Shown: in pieces, positions 45,782-54,373 of the stretch | Position numbering within the stretch: the stretch's first letter is position 1 | Layout of the letters: each line of letters starts with the position of its first letter | DNA from: Spiribacter vilamensis | GTDB taxonomy: Bacteria > Pseudomonadota > Gammaproteobacteria > Nitrococcales > Nitrococcaceae | Direction of reading: 5' to 3' | DNA: 64,000 nt | NCBI RefSeq assembly: GCF_004217415.1 | Contig: NZ_SHLI01000001.1 | Location: 558,001-622,000, forward strand | Program-made: the position numbers and the translations under genes | Notes under the pieces: generated by a model | What the model was told of the DNA's origin: nothing | The model's database searches: none | Seen by the model: only the letters and a program-made list of their open reading frames with translations

Positions 45782-46675
45782 TTGAAAATAGAAACAGCTT
45801 TGAGTGAAAAGTTATTCCGCTTGCGCCGGCCGAATCGGGTTGTCAGGATTTGTCAGAAGCTGGGACTAACCAGTCGCCGAAATATTCTGTGGTCGTGGTA
45901 TGAGCCACGTAATTTCGGCGACTGGGTTGGCCCCTATCTCTTCTGGAAAATGACTGGAGATCGCCCATTATTCTGTCGCCCGTCATTGACGAAGGGTCGG
46001 TTTAGAAATCGCGCTGAAGCGATAGCCACAGCTGGATCCATTTTGCGGCATATTACGGTCCCGGAAAGGGTTCATGTTTGGGGAAGTGGAATCATTTCGG
46101 CTCATGACGAATTTCAGGAACCATTGGAAATTTACGCAGTTAGGGGGCCGCGCTCGATGAAGCGGGCTCATCAGCTGGGTTACGAGTGTCCAGATATTTT
46201 TGGCGATCCGGCTATTGTACTGCCTAAGGTGTACGCTCCGATAGTTGAAAGGAAATACCGCCTTGGGATTATCCCGCATTATTCTGACTTCGAGAAAGTT
46301 TCTTTGTTGCTTCAGCATAGATACGACTTACATGTTGTAGATGTCACTCAAAGCGTAGAAACAGTGATTAGCGAGATCTTGAGCTGTGAAGCAACACTGG
46401 CATCGTCACTTCATGGACTCATTGTTTCACACGCTTATGGATTGCGGTCTACATGGATTGCATCGGAAGATCGGTTGATCGGTGATAACATTAAATTTGT
46501 TGACTATTTAGAATCTGTTGGTTTGTATGGAATGACCGAGCCAGAGACAGTCGACTGGCATCAGTCGGCTGACAAGCTAGAGAATCTGGCCACTCATCAA
46601 TTCAATGTCGAGCAGGAGCGGCTTAGCATTCCGCTTCTTGAAGCATGTCCGTTCCTGGAAAAAACAAATGAATAA
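45782..46675 (+). CDS. Polysaccharide pyruvyl transferase-family protein (first copy)
   Basis: About 297 residues from TTG 45782; the start is uncertain and has no good ribosome site. NFGDWVGPYLFWKMTG, HVWGSGIISA, YAVRGPRS, DIFGDPAIVLP and ASSLHGLIVSHAYG match the CsaB/WcaK fold that moves pyruvate from PEP to form ketals on sugars. Base composition is clearly more AT-rich than the neighbours, the strongest composition shift in the locus. It is followed by a non-coding region with transposase remains. Confidence 0.82.
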   Translation: MKIETALSEKLFRLRRPNRVVRICQKLGLTSRRNILWSWYEPRNFGDWVGPYLFWKMTGDRPLFCRPSLTKGRFRNRAEAIATAGSILRHITVPERVHVWGSGIISAHDEFQEPLEIYAVRGPRSMKRAHQLGYECPDIFGDPAIVLPKVYAPIVERKYRLGIIPHYSDFEKVSLLLQHRYDLHVVDVTQSVETVISEILSCEATLASSLHGLIVSHAYGLRSTWIASEDRLIGDNIKFVDYLESVGLYGMTEPETVDWHQSADKLENLATHQFNVEQERLSIPLLEACPFLEKTNE

Positions 46676-47351
46676 TCTGCCTTTAGCCGGTCATAACCAG
46701 TATAAATTGCCTGTCCGCTGCGGAAGAAAAAAGTCATAAAAATTCCGGATTATTCACGCACAGCCATGACTTCGAATCGCTTGTAGATGTTTTTGTGAAA
46801 TCTGTTCTCGGAGGGTGGGGAAGAGGAGCACGACACATACACCCGGACCACTTAGCGAAACGCGGATCTAAAGCCGTTTCAGTGTTATAAACGGCCTGCA
46901 GAGGCGATGTCGCGGCTTGAATCGCGCTCGTCTCGGCCCATTGATGTGCTTTATGACGGTTTTGTCGTTTGGTTGCCGGTTTCAAAACACACCTCTTCTC
47001 CGGAACGCGGGCAGTTGTTGCTGACCGATGATCACGCGCGGCATGCGCTCCAGGCCAATCGGCGGGCGTCCGTGCTTGCCGCCCCAGGATAGAACCCCTC
47101 AAACTTGGCAATCAGCGTTTCCTTAAGGATATGGCAGTCATCTCTGACTGCCGATAGACAAAAACTGATCTACCACTGTTCGCATGACCGCGCTGAGAGA
47201 TCGGTAAACGAAAGCCACCGTTCAAAAGTCCCAGGGGCTGAGTAAACTCGCGACGTTCAGTGCCTTTCCTCGCTTTTTCGGGCACAGAGGCGCCGTTCAG
47301 CCAGTGAAAGTCTGTATGCTCTGAATCATGGGGATCAGGGAAGGAATGTAG
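46676..47351. other. Gene-free interval with insertion-sequence remains
   Basis: About 676 bp between the AT-rich pyruvyl-transferase gene and the ABC flippase. Reading frames on both strands are short and have no protein-like composition, apart from the transposase fragment listed separately. A perfect hairpin GGCAGTCA-TCTC-TGACTGCC lies at 47133-47152 next to that fragment, without a T-run. The last 150 bp probably hold the promoter for the flippase and downstream genes, but I cannot identify its boxes. Confidence 0.6.
47035..47124 (-). pseudogene. Decayed IS5-family transposase N-terminal fragment
   Basis: On the minus strand one frame gives KETLIAKFEGFYP, and after a frame change GGKHGRPPIGLERMPR. 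The IS5-type transposase N terminus has a segment like LIEPHYPKGG-GRPPIGLERML at this place, so this is a short, frameshifted remnant. The rest of the gene is missing. The AAGGAAACGCTGATT stretch at its start could be part of an IS terminal repeat, which I cannot confirm. Confidence 0.55.
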
Positions 47352-49154
47352 GTGCTAGGGAAGATCCTGTTTTTACTGTCCCGCAGGGAGAAACGCCGGG
47401 GTGCGCTGGTCCTCGGCATGGTGATCGTCATGGCGCTGCTCGAAACGGCAGGCGTGGCGTCGGTGATGCCGTTTCTGAGTGTGCTGAGCAATCCAGGCGT
47501 GGTCGAAAGTAATCCACTCCTCCGAAGGCTCTATGCGATGCTGGGCGTTGAGTCGGTGGACACGTTCCTGGTGGTCCTCGGTGCCTCTGTTTTCTGTCTC
47601 CTTATTTTCTCGGCGCTGTTTCGGACGGTTACGCATTTTGCGATGAACCGGTTTATCGAAATGCGTCGACACAGCGTCAGTGCTCGCCTGCTGGAAACCT
47701 ACCTGCGTCAGCCCTACGCTTTTTTCCTCGATCGCCACAGCGGCGATATGGCCAAGAATATCCTCTCTGAGGTGGATCAGTTGGTGGCGCGTGTGTTTCG
47801 CCCGGCCATGTTGTTGGTAGCGTACAGCGTGGTCGTCGTCTCCATCGTGGCCTTGCTCGTCGTAGTCAGTCCGGTGCTTGCCGGGATTGTGGCCCTCGCG
47901 ATTGGTTCGATGTACGGGCTGATTTATGTCGCTGTTCGTACGCCACTGGGAAAGATCGGACGAGAGCGCGCCCGCGCCAACCAGGAGCGCTTTGAGGCCG
48001 CCGGTGAGGCGCTCGGCGGCATCAAGGACATTAAATTGCTGGGGAGGGAAAACGCTTACCTGCAACGCTTCCTGCGGCCATCGATAACCCAGGCCCGTAA
48101 CCAGTCCACGACACAGACGCTCGCGGAGGTGCCCAAATTCCTGATCGAGGCAGTCGCAATGGGGGGTATTATCGCTCTGACGCTTGGGCTCATGGCGATT
48201 CATGGTGGTGTAGAGGGAGATGGTCTGGGACAGGTTCTGCCGGTGCTCGGGCTGTATGCCCTCGCGGCGTATCGAATGCTGCCCGCCGCCAATCACATCT
48301 ATGGTGGCGCGGCACGGATGCGCTTTGGCGAAGCCGCGCTGGACAGCGCTTACAACGACCTGCGCTATCGCGCTGAGCTTTGCGAGATTCGCGGCCGAAT
48401 GCCAGCTCCGATGCGTCCACGGTACGAAGTAGCGCTGGACCGGATCAGCTTTACCTACCCGAACGCGACGCAGCCCGCGCTTGAAGAGATTGCATTAACG
48501 ATTCCCGTGGGCAGTTCTGTCGGGTTGGTGGGAAGTACCGGGGCAGGTAAAACAACGCTCGTGGATGTGCTGCTCGGGCTCCTGCGTCCGACTGAGGGCG
48601 CGTTGCGCGTTGATGGCGAACCGGTGACCGAAAGCAACCTGCGCGCCTGGCAGGGCGCGCTGGGCTACGTGCCACAGGATATCTTTCTTACCGACTCGAC
48701 AGTGACCGAGAACATCGCGCTCGGTGTTCCGCCGGCGCAGATTGATCATGAGCAGGTCGAGCGCTGCGCCCGCATGGCGCAGGTTCATGACTTCATAATC
48801 CGGGATATGCCCGATCAGTACGAGACGATGGTCGGCGAGCGCGGCGTGCGCCTGTCGGGGGGGCAGCGCCAGCGAATCGGGATTGCCCGCGCGCTCTACC
48901 ATGATCCCAGTGTGCTGGTGTTCGATGAGGCGACGAGTGCGCTCGACAGCGTGACCGAGAAGGCGGTGATGCGGGCGATAAATGACTTGCACCACGAAAA
49001 GACCATTATCCTCATCGCGCATCGGCTGACCACGGTCGAGCACTGCGACCAGGTCGTTCTCCTCGAGCATGGCGCTGTCGTTGCCAGGGGTGGTTTCGAG
49101 GCACTGCGGGCTTCCAGCGAAAAGTTTCGGGAGATGGCGGGTGCAAGAGTCTGA
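47352..49154 (+). CDS. ABC transporter (membrane plus ATPase), PglK-like flippase
   Basis: 600 residues from GTG 47352. Six transmembrane helices (about 20-330), then the ATPase: Walker A GSTGAGKTT near 393, Q-loop YVPQDIFL, signature RLSGGQRQRIGIARAL near 500 and Walker B VLVFDEATSALD near 522, with switch His in IAHRLTT. Half-transporters with this fused design work as dimers and in glycan loci flip lipid-linked oligosaccharides. No Wzx-type flippase is present in the window, so this may be the translocase of the locus. An exporter of another lipid is the alternative. Confidence 0.9.
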   Translation: MLGKILFLLSRREKRRGALVLGMVIVMALLETAGVASVMPFLSVLSNPGVVESNPLLRRLYAMLGVESVDTFLVVLGASVFCLLIFSALFRTVTHFAMNRFIEMRRHSVSARLLETYLRQPYAFFLDRHSGDMAKNILSEVDQLVARVFRPAMLLVAYSVVVVSIVALLVVVSPVLAGIVALAIGSMYGLIYVAVRTPLGKIGRERARANQERFEAAGEALGGIKDIKLLGRENAYLQRFLRPSITQARNQSTTQTLAEVPKFLIEAVAMGGIIALTLGLMAIHGGVEGDGLGQVLPVLGLYALAAYRMLPAANHIYGGAARMRFGEAALDSAYNDLRYRAELCEIRGRMPAPMRPRYEVALDRISFTYPNATQPALEEIALTIPVGSSVGLVGSTGAGKTTLVDVLLGLLRPTEGALRVDGEPVTESNLRAWQGALGYVPQDIFLTDSTVTENIALGVPPAQIDHEQVERCARMAQVHDFIIRDMPDQYETMVGERGVRLSGGQRQRIGIARALYHDPSVLVFDEATSALDSVTEKAVMRAINDLHHEKTIILIAHRLTTVEHCDQVVLLEHGAVVARGGFEALRASSEKFREMAGARV

Positions 49155-49653
49155 GCGGCAGAGCGCGATAAATGCCCGACCCCGCGTGCTGCTCATCGCA
49201 TCGGGCGGTGGGCACTGGACGCAGCTCCTGCGTCTGCGACCGGCCTGGGTTCGCTGTGATGTCGCCTATGCCACGACCGACGCCGGCTATCGGCCGGATG
49301 TGATTCGAGCGGACGACATTGATCCGCCACGGTTTTATGTGATTCCGCCGGCCAATATGCACCATAAGTTGCGCCTTGCCTGGCAGTTCCTGGCGGTGGT
49401 GCGGTTAATAGTCCGGGAGCGGCCGGATGCCGTTGTCACGACGGGCGCGTCGGCCGGGTATTTCGCGCTGCGATTAGGTCGAATCCTTGGCTCACGCACG
49501 GTTTGGGTCGACAGTATTGCCAACGCGGCTGAGCTCTCGCTCGCGGGACGGCGCATCGGGCCTTATGCCGATCTATGGCTTACACAGTGGCCGGAACTCG
49601 CCGGTGAACCCGGGGCAGGCGATCGACCGGTGTTCCGAGGCGCGGTTATATGA
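49141..49653 (+). CDS. Alg14/PssD-like glycosyltransferase membrane subunit
   Basis: About 170 residues from GTG 49141, with GGGAG upstream and a 14-bp overlap with the flippase gene. ARPRVLLIASGGGHWTQLL is the N-terminal glycine-rich loop of Alg14-type proteins, followed by TTGASAGYFALRLGRILG and VWVDSIANAAELSLAGR. Alg14-like subunits hold the acceptor-binding half of a split GT28-type enzyme and recruit the catalytic Alg13-like subunit, here the next gene. Confidence 0.88.
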   Translation: MQESERQSAINARPRVLLIASGGGHWTQLLRLRPAWVRCDVAYATTDAGYRPDVIRADDIDPPRFYVIPPANMHHKLRLAWQFLAVVRLIVRERPDAVVTTGASAGYFALRLGRILGSRTVWVDSIANAAELSLAGRRIGPYADLWLTQWPELAGEPGAGDRPVFRGAVI

Positions 49654-50153
49654 TTTTGGTGAGCGTTGGCTCCGAATTGCCATTCGACCGCTTGGTACGC
49701 GGCGTTGATATCTGGCGGGCTTCTCACCCCACTGTGGCGGTCTTCGCGCAGATTGCCGATCCGGGTGGGCAGGGCTATTACCCGCAAAATATCGAGTGGG
49801 CACGATTTCTGACGCGGGACGAATATGACCGCCGATTCGCCGAAGCCGATCTGGTTGTGGCCCATGCCGGTATGGGGTCGATCATTAGCGCGCTGGTAAC
49901 CCCCAAGCCCATCGTGATCATGCCCCGGCGAATGGCGCTGGGCGAGGTCCGCAATGACCACCAGTTGGCAACCGTCGAGAAATTCCGGAATCACCGCAAC
50001 GTTCATGCTGCTGCAAACGAGGACGAATTGCCGGCGGCCATCAATGCCGCCCTTGAGCCGGGGGCAACCGATCAGTCCGACGTAGCGCAGTTCGCCGATG
50101 CGAGCCTGATCAATGCCGTGCGAATGGCGATCCTGGGACAAACGGGCGATTAG
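49650..50153 (+). CDS. Alg13/PssE-like glycosyltransferase catalytic subunit
   Basis: 167 residues. MILVSVGSELPFDRLVRGVD and the donor-binding VVAHAGMGSIISALVTPKPIVIMPR match the C-terminal half of MurG-like GT28 enzymes and Alg13/PssE. It starts in an ATGA overlap with the Alg14-like gene, as expected for two halves of one enzyme. In rhizobial PssDE the pair adds glucuronic acid. The donor here is not known. Confidence 0.9.
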   Translation: MILVSVGSELPFDRLVRGVDIWRASHPTVAVFAQIADPGGQGYYPQNIEWARFLTRDEYDRRFAEADLVVAHAGMGSIISALVTPKPIVIMPRRMALGEVRNDHQLATVEKFRNHRNVHAAANEDELPAAINAALEPGATDQSDVAQFADASLINAVRMAILGQTGD

Positions 50154-50162
50154 GAAAGGGGG

Positions 50163-50867
50163 GTGCAGGTGATTATTCTTCTTCTGACCGGTTTCGCCCT
50201 GATCATGATCTGGTTCGGCCTCCCGATGATGCTTCGCGCATTTCAGACGCGGCAGCTCCATCAAGCGTGTGTCGCCCGACGGGCTATCGCGCTGACCTAC
50301 GATGACGGTCCCAGCGCCGATGTCACGCCGCAATTAAGTGCGCTCCTCGGCGGTCGCGACACGCCCGCGACCTTTTTCGTGATCGGTCGGGAAATCGACA
50401 AACGCGGCGATGTCGTCGATGAATTACGCCGCCAGGGTCATGATGTGGGTAATCACACGCAGAGCCATATCAACGCCTGGAAGGCCGGCCCCCTCGCTGC
50501 TGCAAGGGATATGACCGGTTGCCAGCGCAAATTTTCGCGCGCTGACGCGGTCCCAGGTCTCTTTCGGCCCCCATTCGGTAAGGCGACCGTCGCCACGGTC
50601 CTCCAGGCGATCGCGATGCGGCTACGTTTCGTTTACTGGACCGTCGATACGCAGGATAGTTGGAATCGTCGCGCAATCGATTCGGTGATTGATGAACTGA
50701 GTACGAGGGGCGGCGGCGTGGTATTGATGCATGATTTCTCTGCACCGCGGCGCGGGCCGACGCCATCACGGCATAAAGAGTATGTGCTCGATCTCACGGC
50801 CGCGATCATCGATTTCGCGCGGCAAAACGATTTTCAGCTGGTACGCGTGAGGGATTTGCTGGTTTAA
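50163..50867 (+). CDS. Membrane-anchored NodB-type polysaccharide deacetylase
   Basis: 234 residues. An N-terminal hydrophobic helix (about 3-22) anchors it with the catalytic domain probably in the periplasm. NodB motifs are complete: YDDGP at 46-50 (base and metal Asp), HTQSH metal histidines near 100-104, RPPFGK, WTVDTQDSW and LMHD. It removes N- or O-acetyl groups from the glycan. Deacetylases are a regular part of exosortase-A EPS loci. It is 9 bp after the Alg13-like gene. Confidence 0.9.
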   Translation: MQVIILLLTGFALIMIWFGLPMMLRAFQTRQLHQACVARRAIALTYDDGPSADVTPQLSALLGGRDTPATFFVIGREIDKRGDVVDELRRQGHDVGNHTQSHINAWKAGPLAAARDMTGCQRKFSRADAVPGLFRPPFGKATVATVLQAIAMRLRFVYWTVDTQDSWNRRAIDSVIDELSTRGGGVVLMHDFSAPRRGPTPSRHKEYVLDLTAAIIDFARQNDFQLVRVRDLLV

Positions 50868-50889
50868 CAACTGAGCCGAGGGATAACGC

Positions 50890-52095
50890 GTGGATGGAGC
50901 CGACAACAAACCCTACGACAGCGTCATCTGCTTTGGTGGTGTGGACTGGTGGTATCACAACCGCGGCCATTATGACCTGCAGATCATGCGTGAAATCAGC
51001 CGGACGATGCCCGTGCTCTACGTCAATTCCATTGGCATGAAGACGCCGCAAGTGAGCGAGGGCGGCATGTTTTTCCGTCGCGTGCTGCGCAAGCTGCGGA
51101 GCCTGCGCCGCGGACTCCACTGCGTATCGAATAATTTCTTTGTCTACTCCGCACGGACGCCACCCGGACCGGCGCTGGCATCACCTTTTTTCGCGCGCCA
51201 GCTCGCACGCCAGGTCAACCGCTGTGCCCGGCGGGTCGGGTGTCAGCGACCCCTGCTCTGGATCGCCTGCCCGCCGGCGGGGCACGTGCTCGATTACGTC
51301 TCCCATACGGCACTCGTCTATCAACGCACAGACCGCATGGAGGCCTTCACCGGCGTTGATCATGACTATATTGCCGGTCTGGACCAGGATTTGAAGGCAC
51401 AGGCGGACGTGACCGTGTTTTGCGCGACGTCGCTCTACGAGTCGGAGCAGGCCGATTGCCGCCGGGCCGCGTTTATCGACCACGGCGTGGACTTCGATCG
51501 ATTCGCGCTCGCGGGCACGACCCAAGGGGATGAGGCAGAGCCAGGGGATCTTCGTGATATTTCGCGGCCACGGGTGGGCTTCATCGGTGGAATCGATGCA
51601 CACACCTTCGACCCGGCCTTTTTCAAGACCGTGGCAGAACAACTGCCGGATATCTCTTTCGTACTGGTGGGGGCCTGCTCGCTGCCCGAGGACTGGTGCG
51701 CATTGCCCAATGTCCACTTGCTGGGGCAGCGCCCCTACGCATCCGTACCGAGTTACATGGCCGCTTGCGATGCCCTGATCATGCCGTGGAACCGTAACGA
51801 GTGGATCCACGCCTGCAACCCGGTCAAGCTCAAGGAATACCTGGCGATCGGTCGGCCCGTCGTAAGCACACCATTTCCGGAACTGGCCCACTATGGCGAC
51901 GAAGTGATCGAGGCGGACACGCCCGAGGCGTTTGCCCGGGCAATCCGCAAGGCCCTTTCCCATCCGGGTGATTCAGAGGCGCGCCGAGCGCGGGTTCGCG
52001 GTCATACCTGGGCGCAGAAGGCAATCGATACGATCGCAGCGCTGGAAGCGGCGGGCCTGTCCGCGGAACTTCGGCAAGAGCCACCGTTATCATGA
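50890..52095 (+). CDS. GT4-like glycosyltransferase
   Basis: 401 residues from GTG 50890. The N-terminal half is divergent (CFGGVDWWYHNRGHYDLQIM, LWIACPPAGHVLDYV), while the C-terminal half has a GT-B nucleotide-sugar domain: RVGFIGGIDAHTFDPAFF, HLLGQRPYASVPSYMAACDALIMPW in pieces, and VKLKEYLAIGRPVVSTPFPEL. This type resembles the glycosyltransferases of exosortase EPS loci (TuaH-like). Donor unknown. The stop overlaps the next gene in ATGA. Confidence 0.86.
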   Translation: MDGADNKPYDSVICFGGVDWWYHNRGHYDLQIMREISRTMPVLYVNSIGMKTPQVSEGGMFFRRVLRKLRSLRRGLHCVSNNFFVYSARTPPGPALASPFFARQLARQVNRCARRVGCQRPLLWIACPPAGHVLDYVSHTALVYQRTDRMEAFTGVDHDYIAGLDQDLKAQADVTVFCATSLYESEQADCRRAAFIDHGVDFDRFALAGTTQGDEAEPGDLRDISRPRVGFIGGIDAHTFDPAFFKTVAEQLPDISFVLVGACSLPEDWCALPNVHLLGQRPYASVPSYMAACDALIMPWNRNEWIHACNPVKLKEYLAIGRPVVSTPFPELAHYGDEVIEADTPEAFARAIRKALSHPGDSEARRARVRGHTWAQKAIDTIAALEAAGLSAELRQEPPLS

Positions 52096-53045
52096 GTGAT
52101 ATGGCCCGTCTGAGTGTCATTATCGTCAGCTACAACACGCGTGATCTGACGCTTGCCGCCATCCGTGCGCTCTACGAAAACGCGGGTCACCCCTTCGAGC
52201 TGATCATCATCGATAACGCCTCCGACGACGGATCGGCGGACGCGATCGAGGATGAGTTCCCAACGGCACGATTGATTCGTTCCTCACGCAACCGGGGCTT
52301 CGCCGGCGCCAACAACGAGGCGGCCCGATATGCCACGGGCGATGCGCTGTTATTGCTGAATCCGGACACCGAGGTCCTACCCGGGGCAATCGACCGCCTC
52401 ATGGCGCTGCGGGCGGAATGGCCACAGGCAGGTGTCTGGGGCGGGCGTACCATTTACGCTGACGGTACGCCCAATCCTGCATCCTGCTGGCGTCGCCAGA
52501 CGCTCTGGAGCCTGCTGGTTCAAGCCACCGGGTTGTCCTCGCTGGCACGGCGTTCGCAGTTACTCAATCCCGAGCGGGTGCTGAAACTCTCCCCGAGCGA
52601 GCCGACGCCGGTGGATATCGTCTCCGGCTGTCTACTGCTTATTGATCGAGCGCTTTTCGAGCGTCTCGGAGGGTTCAGTCCGCGATTTTTCATGTATGGC
52701 GAAGATGCGGACCTGTGTCTGCGGGCACAGGCGGCGGGGGCACGGCCGATCGTTCACGCGGATGCGTGCATTGTCCACCACGGGGGCTCCTCGGAACGGG
52801 TCAGGGCCGACAAGCTGGTTCGTCTGATCACCGCGAAGTCGACCCTGATCCAGGTGCACTTCCCGCGCGGGCAGAAACACCTCGGACTGGCACTACTGGC
52901 GGCCTGGCCGTTGTCGCGCATGCTGGCCCACCGGCTCCTGAGCGGTCTTGGCGCCCACCGCTACCGGGAGCAGGCGAGGGCATGGTCCCGGGTCTGGTCA
53001 CGACGCGGCGAGTGGCTCGCCGGATTTCCGGAGCCGGTTGCATGA
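52092..53045 (+). CDS. GT2-family glycosyltransferase, rhamnosyltransferase-like
   Basis: 317 residues. RLSVIIVSYNTRDLTLAAI, IIIDNASDDGS, NRGFAGANNEAARYA, LLLNPDTEV (DxD position) and the acceptor-side GGFSPRFFMYGEDADLCLR are the complete WbbL/RfbF-type signature, a group with many rhamnosyltransferases. The rfbACD genes of the locus would supply dTDP-rhamnose. A hydrophobic patch near 265-285 may attach it to the membrane. Confidence 0.92.
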   Translation: MSDMARLSVIIVSYNTRDLTLAAIRALYENAGHPFELIIIDNASDDGSADAIEDEFPTARLIRSSRNRGFAGANNEAARYATGDALLLLNPDTEVLPGAIDRLMALRAEWPQAGVWGGRTIYADGTPNPASCWRRQTLWSLLVQATGLSSLARRSQLLNPERVLKLSPSEPTPVDIVSGCLLLIDRALFERLGGFSPRFFMYGEDADLCLRAQAAGARPIVHADACIVHHGGSSERVRADKLVRLITAKSTLIQVHFPRGQKHLGLALLAAWPLSRMLAHRLLSGLGAHRYREQARAWSRVWSRRGEWLAGFPEPVA

Positions 53046-54373
53046 AGCCGTCAGAGACCGGTAACGCCGCGCCCCTCCGGATCGGTGCGTTCGGAATGGC
53101 CCCGGACACGGCGAACATGGGTGTTTCGGCGCTTTGCAAGTCGTTCCTCGCGGCGCTGAAAGAGGCTCTGCCCGAGGCTGAGCCGGTAATTTTCGACTAC
53201 GGCAAGGGGATTCGCCGCTCGACACTCCGGGTCGGCGACGATGATATGCCCATTCTGCTCTGTGGTGCCCGCGGCGGACGGCGCTTTTACCGTCGAGAGA
53301 ATCTCCACACCATGGCGGCGCTGGCACGATTCTCCCTTCTCGGCCAATACCACCCGATGCTCCGGCTGATCGATTCCTGCGCCGTGATCGTCGATGCCTC
53401 GGCCGGCGACAGTTTCAGCGATATCTACGGGCAAAGCCGGTTTCGCAGCATCTGCCTGCCCAAGCTCATTGCGATCCGCCGGAGGCGTCCGCTGCTCCTG
53501 CTGCCGCAAACCTACGGGCCTTATGCCGATACGCGGAATGCGCACTGGGCCCGAGATCTGATCATGCAAAGCGATGGCGCCTGGGCGAGGGACGATCATA
53601 GTCTCGAGGTGATGCGCCACCTCCTCGGTGAGGGATTTGATCCGGCACGACATTGGTCGGGTGTGGATATGGCCTTCGGGTTGCCGGCGCGCTGGCCGGA
53701 GCATCCGGATAGGCATGATCTCGAGGCATGGCTGAATGACGGTTCGCCGGTTGTCGGGCTGAACATCAGTGGCCTTATCTGGCATATGGGGGATGAGGCC
53801 CCGCGGCGCTTCGGTTTTCGCGCGGACTATCGTCAACTCGTTTGCCGGGCACTGCACTGGCTGCTCGAACACACCGGGATGCGTGTCCTTTTGATCCCCC
53901 ATGTACTGGCCGCCGACGGGGATCCGGAGTCGGATCGAGACGCGGCGCGGGCAGTACTCGCAATGTTTAACGATTCGGGCGATCGCCTACGACTCGCGCC
54001 GGCAGACCTCGACGAACAGGAACTTAAGGGACTGATCGGCCGCTGTCACTGGTTCTGCGGCACTCGCATGCACTCGACGATCGCGGCGCTCTCCAGTGGC
54101 GTGCCTTCGGCGAGTGTTGTATACAGTGATAAGGCAAGAGGGGTTTTTGCCTGCTGCGGTCAGGAGGACCACATCATTGATCCACGCCGTCTGGACACCG
54201 ACGCTGCTCTTGCCGGGTTTCAACACTCGTTCCATGCCCGCGAGGAGGCACGAGCCAGTCTTGTCCCGGCCCTGGAGACGGTGCGGGAAAAACTCACCGA
54301 GCAGAATGCCGCGATTGCCCGCTTTGCCCGCGACAACGCATCGCGATACGAAAGGTTGAGTAGCGATCGATGA
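53042..54373 (+). CDS. Polysaccharide pyruvyl transferase-family protein (second copy)
   Basis: About 443 residues from ATG 53042, in ATGA overlap with the glycosyltransferase. RIGAFGMAPDTANMGVSALC, VDASAGDSFSDIYG, LLLPQTYGPYAD, ARDDHSLEVM, LIPHVLAADGDPESD and WFCGTRMHSTIAALSSGVP place it in the WcaK/AmsJ group, which adds pyruvate ketals from PEP. It is directly coupled to an FrhB-like gene, a pairing familiar from other EPS loci. An in-frame upstream extension inside the preceding gene was rejected. Confidence 0.9.
   Translation: MKPSETGNAAPLRIGAFGMAPDTANMGVSALCKSFLAALKEALPEAEPVIFDYGKGIRRSTLRVGDDDMPILLCGARGGRRFYRRENLHTMAALARFSLLGQYHPMLRLIDSCAVIVDASAGDSFSDIYGQSRFRSICLPKLIAIRRRRPLLLLPQTYGPYADTRNAHWARDLIMQSDGAWARDDHSLEVMRHLLGEGFDPARHWSGVDMAFGLPARWPEHPDRHDLEAWLNDGSPVVGLNISGLIWHMGDEAPRRFGFRADYRQLVCRALHWLLEHTGMRVLLIPHVLAADGDPESDRDAARAVLAMFNDSGDRLRLAPADLDEQELKGLIGRCHWFCGTRMHSTIAALSSGVPSASVVYSDKARGVFACCGQEDHIIDPRRLDTDAALAGFQHSFHAREEARASLVPALETVREKLTEQNAAIARFARDNASRYERLSSDR

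Noticed and set aside
46907-47092. 61-codon plus-strand frame
   Set aside because: Antisense to the transposase fragment, so a shadow.
46734-47111. 125-codon minus-strand frame in the gene-free interval
   Set aside because: Low-complexity, non-protein-like sequence. Only the IS5-like fragment in other frames is meaningful.
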